Origin: Allocoprococcus comes
GTDB taxonomy: Bacteria > Bacillota > Clostridia > Lachnospirales > Lachnospiraceae
NCBI RefSeq assembly: GCF_013300725.1
Contig: NZ_JAAIMM010000019.1
Coordinates: 1-64,000, forward strand
DNA length: 64,000 bases
Direction of reading: 5' to 3'
Under the pieces are notes generated by a model. The model ran no database searches, was not told the origin of the DNA, and saw only the letters and a list, made by a program, of their open reading frames with translations. This document shows, piece by piece, positions 17,769-25,303 of this stretch. The stretch's first letter is position 1. Each line of letters opens with the position of its first letter. A program made the translations under genes and the position numbers.

Positions 17769-18563
17769 ATGGGAGAAAAAAGAGCGTATAAATCTCGGAA
17801 GCCAGGTGGCGGTCGAAAGAAGCTAAAGCCGGAGTATGATGCCGGGAAAAATCTGAAAGAGCAGATGGATTCGGTTGTGGCGCTTTATGAGGAGGAATGC
17901 TCCCTCCGATCCATTGCAGATGTGCTAACTCTGAATCCCATCAAAGTGAGGAAGCTCCTCATCACGGCTGGTGTGTATGAATCGGATGTGGCGGAGAAGG
18001 TACAGGATACCTTTGAGGAGTATCGAGAAACACAGAACTATAAAGAAGCCATCCTCTCAACCGCAAATACTCTTCAACTCTCCAAAGCCTCCGTTACCTC
18101 GTACCTGCCATATCAGAAAGGTGTATACTTCCCAAGTACTGCTGATAAAGAAAAAATTAGTGTTGGAGCGGAGCGGCGGCGGAGATACAGAGTAGTGAGA
18201 AAACTGAGATCAGAGCCAACAGAGGAGCACCTGTGGGAGACGATCTTGCTTTATTCTGGTGTGCGCTTTGAAACCTATTCCGGCTTACCCTTTACCTATG
18301 AAATACGAAAAGGCAGAAGCGGCGAATACACAAGGGAACTGTGGATCGATCGCCGAGAAAAGAGTAAAAGCTTGGCGTGGAGTTCGGTGTTGCTGGCACT
18401 GAACAATATAAAAAAGGTAGGAGAAGTGGTAAACCGCCCGAAAGCTCTGGGGGATATCCGAGGAGTGACTTATATTTACGGAATGTTCTATCGGTTCGGA
18501 CTGATCGACATGCCAGATGAAGTGAAGCAGAAGATGGGCCATCCGAAAGGCCGCAAAAAATAG
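17769..18563 (+). CDS. Putative helix-turn-helix DNA-binding protein of unknown role
   Basis: This 264-residue basic protein begins with KSRKPGGGRKKLKPEYDAG. A resolvase-like helix-turn-helix follows (ALYEEECSLRSIADVLTLNPIKVRKLLITAG, about residues 37-68), then a second possible HTH (ILSTANTLQLSKASVTSYLPY). The C-terminal part (about 135-264) contains ERRRRYRVVRKL, ETILLYSGVRFETYSGLPFTYEIRKGRSGEYTRELWIDRREKSKSL and may be a separate domain. I do not know the family's function. It is adjacent to the mutagenesis cassette on the opposite strand. The start is 3 bp after the GNAT stop. Confidence 0.8.
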   Translation: MGEKRAYKSRKPGGGRKKLKPEYDAGKNLKEQMDSVVALYEEECSLRSIADVLTLNPIKVRKLLITAGVYESDVAEKVQDTFEEYRETQNYKEAILSTANTLQLSKASVTSYLPYQKGVYFPSTADKEKISVGAERRRRYRVVRKLRSEPTEEHLWETILLYSGVRFETYSGLPFTYEIRKGRSGEYTRELWIDRREKSKSLAWSSVLLALNNIKKVGEVVNRPKALGDIRGVTYIYGMFYRFGLIDMPDEVKQKMGHPKGRKK

Positions 18564-18638
18564 GTTGCTATGTACAAAAGTGTGCGGTAATATGTGCCGT
18601 AACTGAGGATGTGAATCTCAGTTGGGAAGGATGGTAGC

Positions 18639-18971
18639 ATTATAGAAAAATTGAAAGAAGTGCTGGAGGATTGTATTAAGAAAACGGAGCCGGAGTATTA
18701 TCCGCCAGTGGAGAATCTGCTGGATCTGATCTACGAGCATTACACGGAGAATAATCCAGTAGAGAAAAACACAGTTGCCGGGAAAGTAGCAAAGGAAAAA
18801 GAAAAGGAACTGGAAGAGTGGCTGCGTGGCTTGGAAGGTATGGATAGGCTGGTAGATGACTACATCGGCGATAAGATTCCTCTCTGGGAGAAGATCATGG
18901 ACCGGCAGGGAACGGTGTGCTGTGCATGGGAGAAGACCGCTTTTGAGGAAGGCCTGAAAGTTGGAATTTGA
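18639..18971 (+). CDS. Small acidic protein with non-canonical start (unknown function)
   Basis: This is a protein of about 105-110 residues, IIEKLKEVLEDCIKKTEPEYYPPVENLLDLIYEHY at the N-terminus and CAWEKTAFEEGLKVGI at the C-terminus, mostly helical and acidic. It resembles small Firmicute proteins of the DUF6809 type, which I cannot confirm. No ATG fits: GGAAGG at 18625-18630 points to an ATT at 18639, while the first common start codon, TTG at 18651, is 20 bases from that site. Either a rare ATT start is used or the start codon has mutated. Confidence 0.6.
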   Translation: MIEKLKEVLEDCIKKTEPEYYPPVENLLDLIYEHYTENNPVEKNTVAGKVAKEKEKELEEWLRGLEGMDRLVDDYIGDKIPLWEKIMDRQGTVCCAWEKTAFEEGLKVGI

Positions 18972-19024
18972 CTCATGATGGAAGTATACGGTATGTAACA
19001 TTTAGTTTGTGATGGAAATAAAAT

Positions 19025-19039
19025 GAACTCCTGGAGTTC
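19025..19039. repeat. 15-bp palindrome GAACTCCTGGAGTTC, copy 2
   Basis: This is the second copy of the palindrome at 16770-16784. Both copies lie close to a conserved TAGTTTG-N4-GGAAATAAAA string (16814-16834 and 18999-19024), though in opposite order, suggesting shared ancestry of the two gene-group boundaries. Confidence 0.6.
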
Positions 19040-19068
19040 AAAAAAGCCCTCGCTTGTTACGGCGAGGG
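19040..19068 (-). terminator. Intrinsic terminator of the minus-strand mutagenesis operon
   Basis: Read on the minus strand, a CCCTCGC stem, a 8-base loop and GCGAGGG are followed by C and then TTTTTT. It lies just beyond the last minus-strand gene (ending 19078) and is well placed to end the 22609-19078 operon. Confidence 0.85.
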
Positions 19069-19077
19069 TGTGTGTTC

Positions 19078-19269
19078 TTATTTTTCAGGCTTTTCATCTT
19101 TTTTCTTCTTCGGTGCAATTTTGTGGCCGGAGTAAATTGCCATACCCATGCAGACCAGAGAGCCACAAGCAAAATACTTGTGGGCCTGCATCAGCTTCTT
19201 GCAGCCTGTGTAGAAACACCCTGCCATGCAGGCAAGTGCGCCGAGTGACCAATATTTATGTGCTTTCAT
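19078..19269 (-). CDS. Small two-helix membrane protein (DUF6219-like)
   Basis: This 63-residue protein has two hydrophobic segments (YWSLGALACMAGCFYTGCK and YFACGSLVCMGMAIYSGHKI), each introduced by an AHKY motif (an internal repeat), and ends in a Lys-rich tail. It resembles the small DUF6219 family. It is the last gene of the minus-strand SOS-like cassette and overlaps the previous one by 14 bp. No function is known. Confidence 0.75.
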   Translation of the reverse strand: MKAHKYWSLGALACMAGCFYTGCKKLMQAHKYFACGSLVCMGMAIYSGHKIAPKKKKDEKPEK

Positions 19270-19447
19270 TTTGTGTGTCCTCCTTATCTTCTTTCCGTAT
19301 TCTGAGCAGTTTCTCTTTTTCCATTTTACTCGCTAAGCGCACCGCTGGCTTCTCTTTATAGGTTTGTGCCCCGCAGTCAGGGCAACGATCCGGCAGCTTC
19401 TCAGCAGAGAAGCAGTAGCGGCAGGCGTCGCAAAAGTAGCAGTTCAA
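19256..19447 (-). CDS. Small zinc-ribbon (rubredoxin-like) protein
   Basis: This 63-residue protein has a CDACRYC...CPDCG arrangement (MNCYFCDACRYCFSAEKLPDRCPDCGAQTYKEKPAVRLA) typical of a rubrerythrin/rubredoxin-type metal ribbon, with a charged C-terminal tail. It overlaps the YolD-like gene upstream by 4 bp and the membrane protein downstream by 14 bp, so it is translated as part of the same operon. The function is unknown; such ribbons often mediate protein or nucleic-acid contacts. Confidence 0.75.
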   Translation of the reverse strand: MNCYFCDACRYCFSAEKLPDRCPDCGAQTYKEKPAVRLASKMEKEKLLRIRKEDKEDTQNEST

Positions 19448-19896
19448 GTCATATTCACCCCAATCTCTAATATATCCTCAAATGCAATAATGGTCGGCAG
19501 CTCTTTGCCGGTATCATTTATAAATCCTGTGTAAACTCGTAGCTCTTTGTTTATTGCATCCACAGCATCCAGTACTCCGGCTATATCTTCATAGTAGCCG
19601 TCCGTGAAATATTTTATTGTGATCTCTTGTCCCTTCCGAAGCTGGCTGATCTTTTGATTCAGTGCTTGTTTGCCTTCTTCAGACAGTTCAATTCTATTTC
19701 CTTTGAGGTGATCTCTGCCCTCGGAAGCAATCTCATCCTCATAGCCTCGTAAGGCGGCAAAAGGAGAGAAGATTTTAGCGCGAGTTGACATCGGCATCCG
19801 GGGATGATTATGTGGTGGCTCTGGGCGGGGAGCATGGAGGATTTTGCCATACTTACTTTGGACGGCTCTGCCTTCCGGTGTGTTTTTGTAGTTCAT
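19444..19896 (-). CDS. YolD-like protein
   Basis: This 150-residue protein resembles the YolD-like family, whose members sit beside Y-family polymerases (for example yolD-uvrX in Bacillus). The N-terminus MSTRAKIFSPFAALRGYEDEIASEG and the central ELSEEGKQALNQKISQLRKGQEITIKYFTDGYYEDIAGVLDAVDAINKELRV match the family pattern. It lies 11 bp downstream of the Y-family polymerase gene and overlaps the zinc-ribbon gene. The role in mutagenesis is inferred from context. Confidence 0.85.
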   Translation of the reverse strand: MNYKNTPEGRAVQSKYGKILHAPRPEPPHNHPRMPMSTRAKIFSPFAALRGYEDEIASEGRDHLKGNRIELSEEGKQALNQKISQLRKGQEITIKYFTDGYYEDIAGVLDAVDAINKELRVYTGFINDTGKELPTIIAFEDILEIGVNMT

Positions 19897-19907
19897 GTTT
19901 TCCCTCC

Positions 19908-21380
19908 TTATGTGGCTTTATGACCGCCTATCTGCTGATTTCTTTCCCTCATCGTTGCACCATCCAGATAGTTGGTTCCCTTCAGAACAGCGTTCTTGCC
20001 GAACTTCTTCTTAAGTCCCAGCATTGCATTTTGCAGCTTTTTCTCTTTTTCCAGTCTGGTCGTGTCCGTGAACAGGTCAACTTGGAAGAATCCCTCATCC
20101 TTGACCACACGGTTGGCGGCTATTGTGATTCTTCGTACTGTTAGTTCTTTATTTATGATTTGGTCGAACAGCTCAGTTGTGGCAGAGATCAGGATGCTGC
20201 CAAGGTTGGTCGGATTATCCAGTTTTGCGCTGCCATGAGCACCCTTCGGAACAGTGCGGCCGTAGTGATCGATGTGTACCGGACCTTTATACTTACCGCT
20301 GTCACAGTTTTCCCGGTCATAGCCAACATCCAGTGTCAGGCTATCCGTTACCAGTCCTTTGTCCGTCAGCTGTAATACCAGGCTGTCAGCCATCTCCATG
20401 ACAATGATTCTGGCTTTGTCGTATGGGTAAGGGCAGGAGAGAACCTGTCCCTCGGAGATGCTGCTGGTGCTGGGTTTGTAGGCTTTGATTTCTTTCATGC
20501 CGCAGGGTTCCTGACCCCAAGCATGGTCGATCAGCAGTTCGGCATCAACGCCGAATTCCTTATATAAGATATCCTGATTGACAGTGCTGAAATATGCCAG
20601 TTCACCCATTGTATGGATGCCGTGTTTTTCTAATCGTTTGACGGTGCCGGGACCAGTCATCCAGAAGTCTGTGAGCGGCTTGTGATCCCAGAGGAGATAG
20701 CGGAAGATCTCTTCATCCAGTTCAGCGATACGGACCCCATCCTTGTCCGGCGCAGTGTGCTTGGCGGTGATGTCCATTGCCAGCTTCGCCAGATACAGAT
20801 TCGTACCGATCCCGGCAGTGGCTGTGATGCCAGTCGTATAAAGCACTTCCCGGATCATTGTCATGGCAAGGTCGTGTGCAGTCATATTGTAGTGGGATAG
20901 GTATGAGGTGGCATCGATGAACACCTCGTCGATACTGTAAACCACAATATCCTCCGGGGCAATGTATTTCAGATAGATGCCATAAATTTGCCGCGACACC
21001 TTTTCATAATATGCCATCCGGGGCGGTGCAACAAGGTAAGAGAGTTCAAGTGATGGGTCGGCGGCAAGGGATAAGGAATCATAGGAGGCCGAGGAGAAGG
21101 ATGGCTTACCGTTCTTATACACAGCCTTTCTTAGTCGTACCGCTTCCCTTAACCGATTCGCATTGACCTCGTTGACCTTCTGCACGACTTCGAACAGTCT
21201 GGCGCGACCCGGAATACCATAGGCTTTCAGGGAAGGAGACACAGCAAGACAGATGGTTTTCTCTGTGCGGGAGGAATCCGCCACGACCAGATTTGTGGTA
21301 AGCGGGTCGAGGTGTCGAGCGGCGCATTCCGCACTCGCATAATAGCTTTTAAGATCTATCGCAAGATATGTGCGTTGCAT
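19908..21380 (-). CDS. Y-family DNA polymerase (UmuC/UvrX-like)
   Basis: This is a translesion DNA polymerase of 490 residues. The palm-domain catalytic residues are intact: D9 in YLAIDLKSYYASAECA, and D151/E152 in VVYSIDEVFIDATSYL. Helix-hairpin-helix regions follow (TDFWMTGPGTVKRLEKHGIHTMGELAYFS), then a little-finger domain (KAYKPSTSSISEGQVL). The gene sits in an operon behind an S24-type repressor, as in SOS mutagenesis cassettes of plasmids, prophages and conjugative elements. Expression is presumably DNA-damage inducible through the 22658-22686 promoter/operator. Confidence 0.94.
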   Translation of the reverse strand: MQRTYLAIDLKSYYASAECAARHLDPLTTNLVVADSSRTEKTICLAVSPSLKAYGIPGRARLFEVVQKVNEVNANRLREAVRLRKAVYKNGKPSFSSASYDSLSLAADPSLELSYLVAPPRMAYYEKVSRQIYGIYLKYIAPEDIVVYSIDEVFIDATSYLSHYNMTAHDLAMTMIREVLYTTGITATAGIGTNLYLAKLAMDITAKHTAPDKDGVRIAELDEEIFRYLLWDHKPLTDFWMTGPGTVKRLEKHGIHTMGELAYFSTVNQDILYKEFGVDAELLIDHAWGQEPCGMKEIKAYKPSTSSISEGQVLSCPYPYDKARIIVMEMADSLVLQLTDKGLVTDSLTLDVGYDRENCDSGKYKGPVHIDHYGRTVPKGAHGSAKLDNPTNLGSILISATTELFDQIINKELTVRRITIAANRVVKDEGFFQVDLFTDTTRLEKEKKLQNAMLGLKKKFGKNAVLKGTNYLDGATMRERNQQIGGHKAT

Positions 21381-21424
21381 CGTGTAATTTCCTCCTTTCC
21401 GACTGTGTTCTCATAATATTGCGG

Positions 21425-21697
21425 TTAATGTCCGGTTCTCTCGACAAACCACCGGCCTAACCGTCCGTTGAAGCGCGGGTCGAGGCGTTCAAAGAACAGG
21501 TGCTTTTCCTGCCCCTGTATGAGCACAGTAAAACAGTCACCGGAGTAACCGTTATCGGCAGTCCCGGCGGGACGGAAGTCGCGCACTGTTTCGATTGGGA
21601 AGATACGTCCATCCGACCAGGTGATCGATGTCGGCTGCATAAAACCGGTTGGGTCGAATGTAGAATCGACTTTTACATAGACTTTTTCTTTATTCAT
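21425..21697 (-). CDS. Small protein of the mutagenesis cassette (unknown function)
   Basis: This is a 90-residue beta-rich protein: MNKEKVYVKVDSTFDPTGFMQP, then TSITWSDGRIFPIETVRDFRPAGTADNGYSGDCFTVLIQGQEKHLFFERLDP. I use the ATG at 21697, which has AAGAGGTG upstream, rather than the GTG three codons earlier that lies inside that site. It is located between the repressor and polymerase genes, with gaps of 12 and 44 bp. It probably belongs functionally to the cassette, but I do not recognise a catalytic motif. Confidence 0.8.
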   Translation of the reverse strand: MNKEKVYVKVDSTFDPTGFMQPTSITWSDGRIFPIETVRDFRPAGTADNGYSGDCFTVLIQGQEKHLFFERLDPRFNGRLGRWFVERTGH

Positions 21698-21709
21698 GAT
21701 GGGCACCTC

Positions 21710-22609
21710 TTACAGCAATCCATACTTCTTCTTGAATTCCCGGACTTCCTGGGCTTTTACTTCTTCAAGTAGAGGAATGTCATCATCAGCAGGAAGTTCC
21801 AGCGGGCTTACCTTTCCGAGAACCTTACCGACGATTGTGACATGATCATCTTCAGACTTTTCACCGTAGGGGAGTGCCTTATTTAAAGAGTAGAGTTTGT
21901 GGTTCAGCATCTGCTTGATGACGGCACCATCTGCAGTAGAGCAGATAACAATATCACCATCTTCAATAGACTGAGTATACTTTACATATACCAGATCGCC
22001 ATTATGATACTGTGGTTCCATACTTGCACCGGATACACGAATCAACGCATCAGCAGATTCGTTGTATCCGTTTTTCTTTATAAACATATACTCCGGTGGT
22101 GTGTCGATAAAAGCACAGCCGGAACCTGCGGCAGCAGGAGTAGACTGCAACTCGGATAGGAAATAATTCTCGTCCAGGTATCTGTCACGGGCATCCTGCT
22201 CTTCACCCATGACGGATTCGATCATCCGGTCTACGATGCGCTGGCCGACGGGACTCAGTTTTCGGTACTGTCCGAACACAACTTTTTCATGGGAAGACAG
22301 CTGGGAACCGTTTGGCAGAGCAAATAGCTCATAAAGAGGAATTCCGAGCATACTGCAAAGAACCCGGATGGTTTCCACTTCCGGGCGGGCACGGTCATTT
22401 TCCCAGTTTGTGATAGTGTTACGCGACACTCCCAGAAGCTCCGCCAACTTTGGCTGGCTCAGTTCGTTTTGCGTTCTGTACTTGCGGATCACTGCACCGA
22501 ATGCAAATTCAGGCTGTTCGTTTTTATCTGTCTGTGAAAAGTGAACAACAGAGCTGGAAGTAGATGATCGTTTTACAGTAACAACGGCTTTTTTTGATTG
22601 TTTAGCCAT
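21710..22609 (-). CDS. LexA-like repressor: XRE helix-turn-helix plus S24 autopeptidase
   Basis: This 299-residue regulator has an XRE-type HTH at about residues 39-95 (FGAVIRKYRTQNELSQPKLAELLGVSRNTITNWEN) and a C-terminal S24 domain. The autocleavage site is A161-G162 in TPAAAGSG, the catalytic Ser is S196 in SGASMEPQ, and the general-base Lys is K232 in DGAVIKQ. The first 35 residues form a basic, Ser-rich tail. All residues for RecA-stimulated self-cleavage are present, so it should repress the downstream mutagenesis genes until DNA damage. A palindrome in its own promoter spacer supports autoregulation. It is longer than LexA (about 205 aa), more like phage or plasmid SOS repressors. Confidence 0.93.
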   Translation of the reverse strand: MAKQSKKAVVTVKRSSTSSSVVHFSQTDKNEQPEFAFGAVIRKYRTQNELSQPKLAELLGVSRNTITNWENDRARPEVETIRVLCSMLGIPLYELFALPNGSQLSSHEKVVFGQYRKLSPVGQRIVDRMIESVMGEEQDARDRYLDENYFLSELQSTPAAAGSGCAFIDTPPEYMFIKKNGYNESADALIRVSGASMEPQYHNGDLVYVKYTQSIEDGDIVICSTADGAVIKQMLNHKLYSLNKALPYGEKSEDDHVTIVGKVLGKVSPLELPADDDIPLLEEVKAQEVREFKKKYGLL

Positions 22610-22657
22610 AGTGTTTCCTCCTTGGTCAGACCGTTCTGCTCAATATCTGACAGCCTT

Positions 22658-22686
22658 ATAATAGCACAACATTATTGTGCGCTCAA
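22658..22686 (-). promoter_or_regulatory. SigA-type promoter with palindromic operator filling the spacer
   Basis: On the minus strand: -35 TTGAGC (plus-strand 22681-22686), then a 17-base spacer that is exactly the palindrome GCACAATAATGTTGTGC (22664-22680), then -10 TATTAT (22658-22663). A half-site TTGTGC is at 22717-22722. It lies about 50 bp before the S24 repressor ATG. The sequence differs from the Bacillus-type LexA box (GAAC-N4-GTTC), so a dedicated repressor is likely. Confidence 0.8.
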
Positions 22687-22792
22687 GAGGAGCTAAATGG
22701 AAAACAGATAAAAATATTGTGCGTTGCTATTGGAATCAGGTTTCAGGTTGTGTATAATTGAGATAAAACGAATGTTCTGAGGGGCGATAGGA

Positions 22793-22897
22793 TTGCACTA
22801 TGAGATATTGGATACTAATGTAGCGCAGGGGGCCGGAGCAGTTGGAGAATGGAAACTTTACGGAAAAAGGTTTCATGGTATCACTATTTGCAAATGA
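22793..22897 (+). CDS. Possible 34-aa small ORF or gene remnant
   Basis: A TTG start at 22793 (GAGGGGCGATAGGA upstream) opens a frame reading (M)HYEILDTNVAQGAGAVGEWKL and ending in FHGITICK before a TGA. Its amino-acid composition looks protein-like. A TTGGAA-17-TATAAT promoter (about 22730-22758) lies upstream. No homology is recognised; it may be a short peptide gene or the fragment of a larger one. Confidence 0.3.
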   Translation: MHYEILDTNVAQGAGAVGEWKLYGKRFHGITICK

Positions 22898-22949
22898 TAC
22901 TGTGAAAACTTTTTACATAAGAAACCAGACAAGGGAACAATCATCCAGA

Positions 22950-23402
22950 TTAAAATGGACTTTCCAGTCCATTTTCACTAAGAAACAACCCAACTTCTGT
23001 CACGCTCTTACACTTTCGATTGATGCAAATGATAATTCCGGAATCAACAGGGATTTTAGGATAAAGTTGTGAGCATCCTGCAAGAGTAAGAGCTTTTTGC
23101 GTTTCTTTTAAGGTCATATGCGCACCAATGCAGAAAGCGACTAATTTGTATTTTGTTGGATGTTTTGTACCGTTGCAGATTGGATAGACGTAGTTTCTAC
23201 TCAGATTAGAATCCTGGATAATAACAGAAGGGGTGATATCCGGGTGCTGAAAAAAGTAATCATCGATATAATCCTTAAGAGAAAGATAGTTCTGTTCATT
23301 TTTTTGGTGATTTAAAAAGGTTGTATAGGATTTTTGACCTTTAGAAATTTCGTCTAATTCCTGAAATAAAGCAGTCGTTCTGGTTTCATTTTTCGGGTTC
23401 AT
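22950..23402 (-). CDS. HTH-type protein divergent from the Ser/Thr kinase
   Basis: This 150-residue protein has a lambda-repressor-like helix-turn-helix at about residues 52-125 (YIDDYFFQHPDITPSVIIQDSNLSRNYVYPICNGTKHPTKYKLVAFCIGAHMTLKETQKALTLAG). It is divergently transcribed from the kinase at 23493 with 90 bp between the starts. A perfect TTATGAT-T-ATCATAA palindrome (23442-23456) lies there, making it the likely regulator of that promoter and possibly a kinase substrate. An AAAATGGACT/AGTCCATTTT hairpin covers its last codons. Confidence 0.8.
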   Translation of the reverse strand: MNPKNETRTTALFQELDEISKGQKSYTTFLNHQKNEQNYLSLKDYIDDYFFQHPDITPSVIIQDSNLSRNYVYPICNGTKHPTKYKLVAFCIGAHMTLKETQKALTLAGCSQLYPKIPVDSGIIICINRKCKSVTEVGLFLSENGLESPF

Positions 23403-23441
23403 AGTAAAGCTCCTTATTGTAGATAAAAGTAAAAATAAATG

Positions 23442-23456
23442 TTATGATTATCATAA
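23442..23456. promoter_or_regulatory. Perfect palindrome overlapping the kinase -10 box
   Basis: TTATGATTATCATAA (7-1-7) lies in the divergent region between the HTH gene and the kinase. It contains TATGAT, a plausible -10 for the plus strand. It is a candidate operator for the 22950-23402 HTH protein. Confidence 0.5.
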
Positions 23457-23492
23457 AGGATTTTTACAGAAATAACAAGAGGTGAGGGTGGT

Positions 23493-24632
23493 ATGACATT
23501 AGAGGAACAATGCAGATTGTCTTATTATAAAAAGATAGCAGATATCAGTACACATAAAAATGTGATTCTGGTGCAGCATGTGGAGAACGGGCATATTTTT
23601 GTGATGAAGGAGCAGGAGGTTTACTGCAGGGAAGTCTATGAGTATCTGAAGGATTGTGGGAATCCGCATATTCCTAAAATTATCGAATGTGTGGAAGATA
23701 ACGGAAAGCTGATAATTGTAGAGGAATATGTGCAAGGAGAGTCTCTGGCAGAGCATTTGGAAGAAAAAGGAGTCTATTCATTGGAGGAGGTCTGCCGTTT
23801 GATGCTGACAGTTTGCGATGTATTAGAGCATCTCCATAATCTTCCGCAGCCTGTTATACACAGGGATTTAAAGCCGGAGAATATTTTGATACAGGAAAAT
23901 GGATATTTGAAAATTATTGATTTTAATACAGCAAAGCAATATGAGGATGGTAAAGATAATGATACTGTTATTATCGGAACCAGGAAATATGCCGCACCAG
24001 AGCAGTTTGGGTTTAGTCAGTCAGATGCCAGAACGGATATATATGCAATGGGTGTATTGATGAACTATTTGCTTACAAAAAGATATCCGGACGAGTATTT
24101 GTATATAGCTGAAAGTCCCAGAGAAAAAGTGATGTCTGGTATTATACGGAAATGTACAGAGTTTTCACCGGACAGCAGATATCAGACTGCGACAGCACTG
24201 AGAGAAGAACTTCAGAAAGTTTTATCATGGACAACCAATCGTTATTTTTATAATGCAGAAAAAACAGGGGTAGAAAAAGTTCCACGAAAGGGACGGTGGA
24301 TGAAGCCGTTTTTACCGGTTGGTTTCCGGACAGGAACAATCTGGAAAATGGTATCTGCAATATTAGGATATTATTTTATTTTCTGGCTTGGTATATCATT
24401 GGAGGTCACGCAAAAGGATGGTAATGCTGTTACAGGATTTGCTTTGTGGAGTAATCGGCTGGCATTTCTTATCTGGGCATTATTGACGGTTGCATTTTAC
24501 GGAAATTATCTTGGTTTACGGAATAAATTACCTTTTATGGAGCATAAATATCTTCGGTGGATCGGATATTTTTTGTGGCCGATGGTATTTCTGATAGTGG
24601 TTATTTTGATCATTATACCAATCAGTAATTAG
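23493..24632 (+). CDS. Membrane-anchored Hanks-type Ser/Thr protein kinase, divergent
   Basis: This 379-residue protein has a kinase domain at residues 1 to about 250 and three or four hydrophobic helices after residue 280. Seen: VMK (K39), catalytic loop HRDLKPEN (D125, N130), GTRKYAAPE (APE at 168-170), and DARTDIYAMGVLM. Two deviations are notable. The glycine-rich nucleotide loop is missing (the N-terminus is only about 30 residues before K39), and the metal-binding DFG is DFN (D143-F-N145). The catalytic Asp residues are present, so activity is likely. It forms a divergent pair with the HTH gene and is followed by a Cys-rich small protein. The start follows GAGGTGAGGG. Confidence 0.9.
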   Translation: MTLEEQCRLSYYKKIADISTHKNVILVQHVENGHIFVMKEQEVYCREVYEYLKDCGNPHIPKIIECVEDNGKLIIVEEYVQGESLAEHLEEKGVYSLEEVCRLMLTVCDVLEHLHNLPQPVIHRDLKPENILIQENGYLKIIDFNTAKQYEDGKDNDTVIIGTRKYAAPEQFGFSQSDARTDIYAMGVLMNYLLTKRYPDEYLYIAESPREKVMSGIIRKCTEFSPDSRYQTATALREELQKVLSWTTNRYFYNAEKTGVEKVPRKGRWMKPFLPVGFRTGTIWKMVSAILGYYFIFWLGISLEVTQKDGNAVTGFALWSNRLAFLIWALLTVAFYGNYLGLRNKLPFMEHKYLRWIGYFLWPMVFLIVVILIIIPISN

Positions 24633-24715
24633 AGAGGTATTGTGTGCTGACAGCACACCAAAGAAAATGGCATAAGTGATACACTTTCTTTAACAACAGA
24701 AAGGGGGTGTTACAG

Positions 24716-24925
24716 ATGCCAAGTTATATTATTAACAGAGAAAAGACGGATGGTCGTTACAATGAAGTGCATACTACAACATGCGGACATAGACCGGCAG
24801 CATATAATCAGGTAAGCCTAGGGTGGCATGCTGATGAGATTGATGCGGTAGCTTATGCAAAAAGAAATGGTTATCCGGATGCGGATGGTTGTTATTATTG
24901 TTGCGAGAGAGCACACCGCGGATAA
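24716..24925 (+). CDS. Small Cys-rich protein with C-terminal CYYCCxxxH motif
   Basis: This 69-residue protein begins MPSYIINREKTDGRYNEVHTTTCGHRP, continues with VSLGWHADEIDAVAYAKRNGYPDADG and ends with CYYCCERAHRG. The Cys and His arrangement suggests a small metal-binding or redox fold. Similar 70-aa proteins with an EVH-T-T-C/G N-terminus and CxxCC C-terminus occur in many bacteria without known function. It follows the kinase by 83 bp. The ATG has AGAAAGGGGG upstream. Confidence 0.75.
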   Translation: MPSYIINREKTDGRYNEVHTTTCGHRPAAYNQVSLGWHADEIDAVAYAKRNGYPDADGCYYCCERAHRG

Positions 24926-24934
24926 GAAAGGAAG

Positions 24935-24968
24935 TTCGGCAGCAGTTCTGGAAAGGATTGCTGCCGAA
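24935..24968 (+). terminator. Hairpin after the small Cys-rich protein gene
   Basis: TTCGGCAGCA and TTGCTGCCGAA pair around a 13-base loop and are followed by TTTGTAT. It is located 10 bp after the 24925 stop. The remaining bases to 25227 are AT-rich and contain no gene I can support. Confidence 0.65.
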
Positions 24969-25227
24969 TTTGTATAGTGAGTATGATATGAAGTCAATAC
25001 GGACACAAAAATTTTTTTAACCATATATTTAGAAAGTCTGGTTTTCGTTGAATGAGTAGAATAGGACTTGGATTTTCTACCGGAAAGATTAACCCATTTA
25101 AAAAATAGCATTTTTTCAGTTGGTGCGGGGAAATCTGATCAAAACATGTGGTACTCCTTTCGATGAAAAAGTTAATCAGTTATTTATTTTATGATAACAT
25201 GGAGAATTTTGTTTAAAAAGTGAGCAC

Positions 25228-25256
25228 TTGTATAAAATAAATGTATATGATAAACT
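25228..25256 (+). promoter_or_regulatory. Candidate promoter of the ATPase/TOPRIM pair
   Basis: TTGTAT (25228-25233), a 17-base spacer and TAAACT (25251-25256) lie about 48 bp before the ATPase ATG. The boxes are imperfect, but spacing is ideal and this is the only clear candidate before the gene. Confidence 0.4.
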
Positions 25257-25303
25257 ATAAGCGTAAAAAAATTACGATCAAAATTAAAAGAAAGGGAAAA
25301 AAT

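Noticed and set aside
24642-24658. GTGTGCT-GAC-AGCACAC hairpin after the kinase as a terminator
   Set aside because: There is no T-tract after it and the next gene follows closely; kept only as a possible small regulatory palindrome.
24818-25111. 97-aa minus-strand frame in the region before the ATPase
   Set aside because: It overlaps the credible Cys-rich protein gene and its hairpin, and has no ribosome binding site or recognisable motif.
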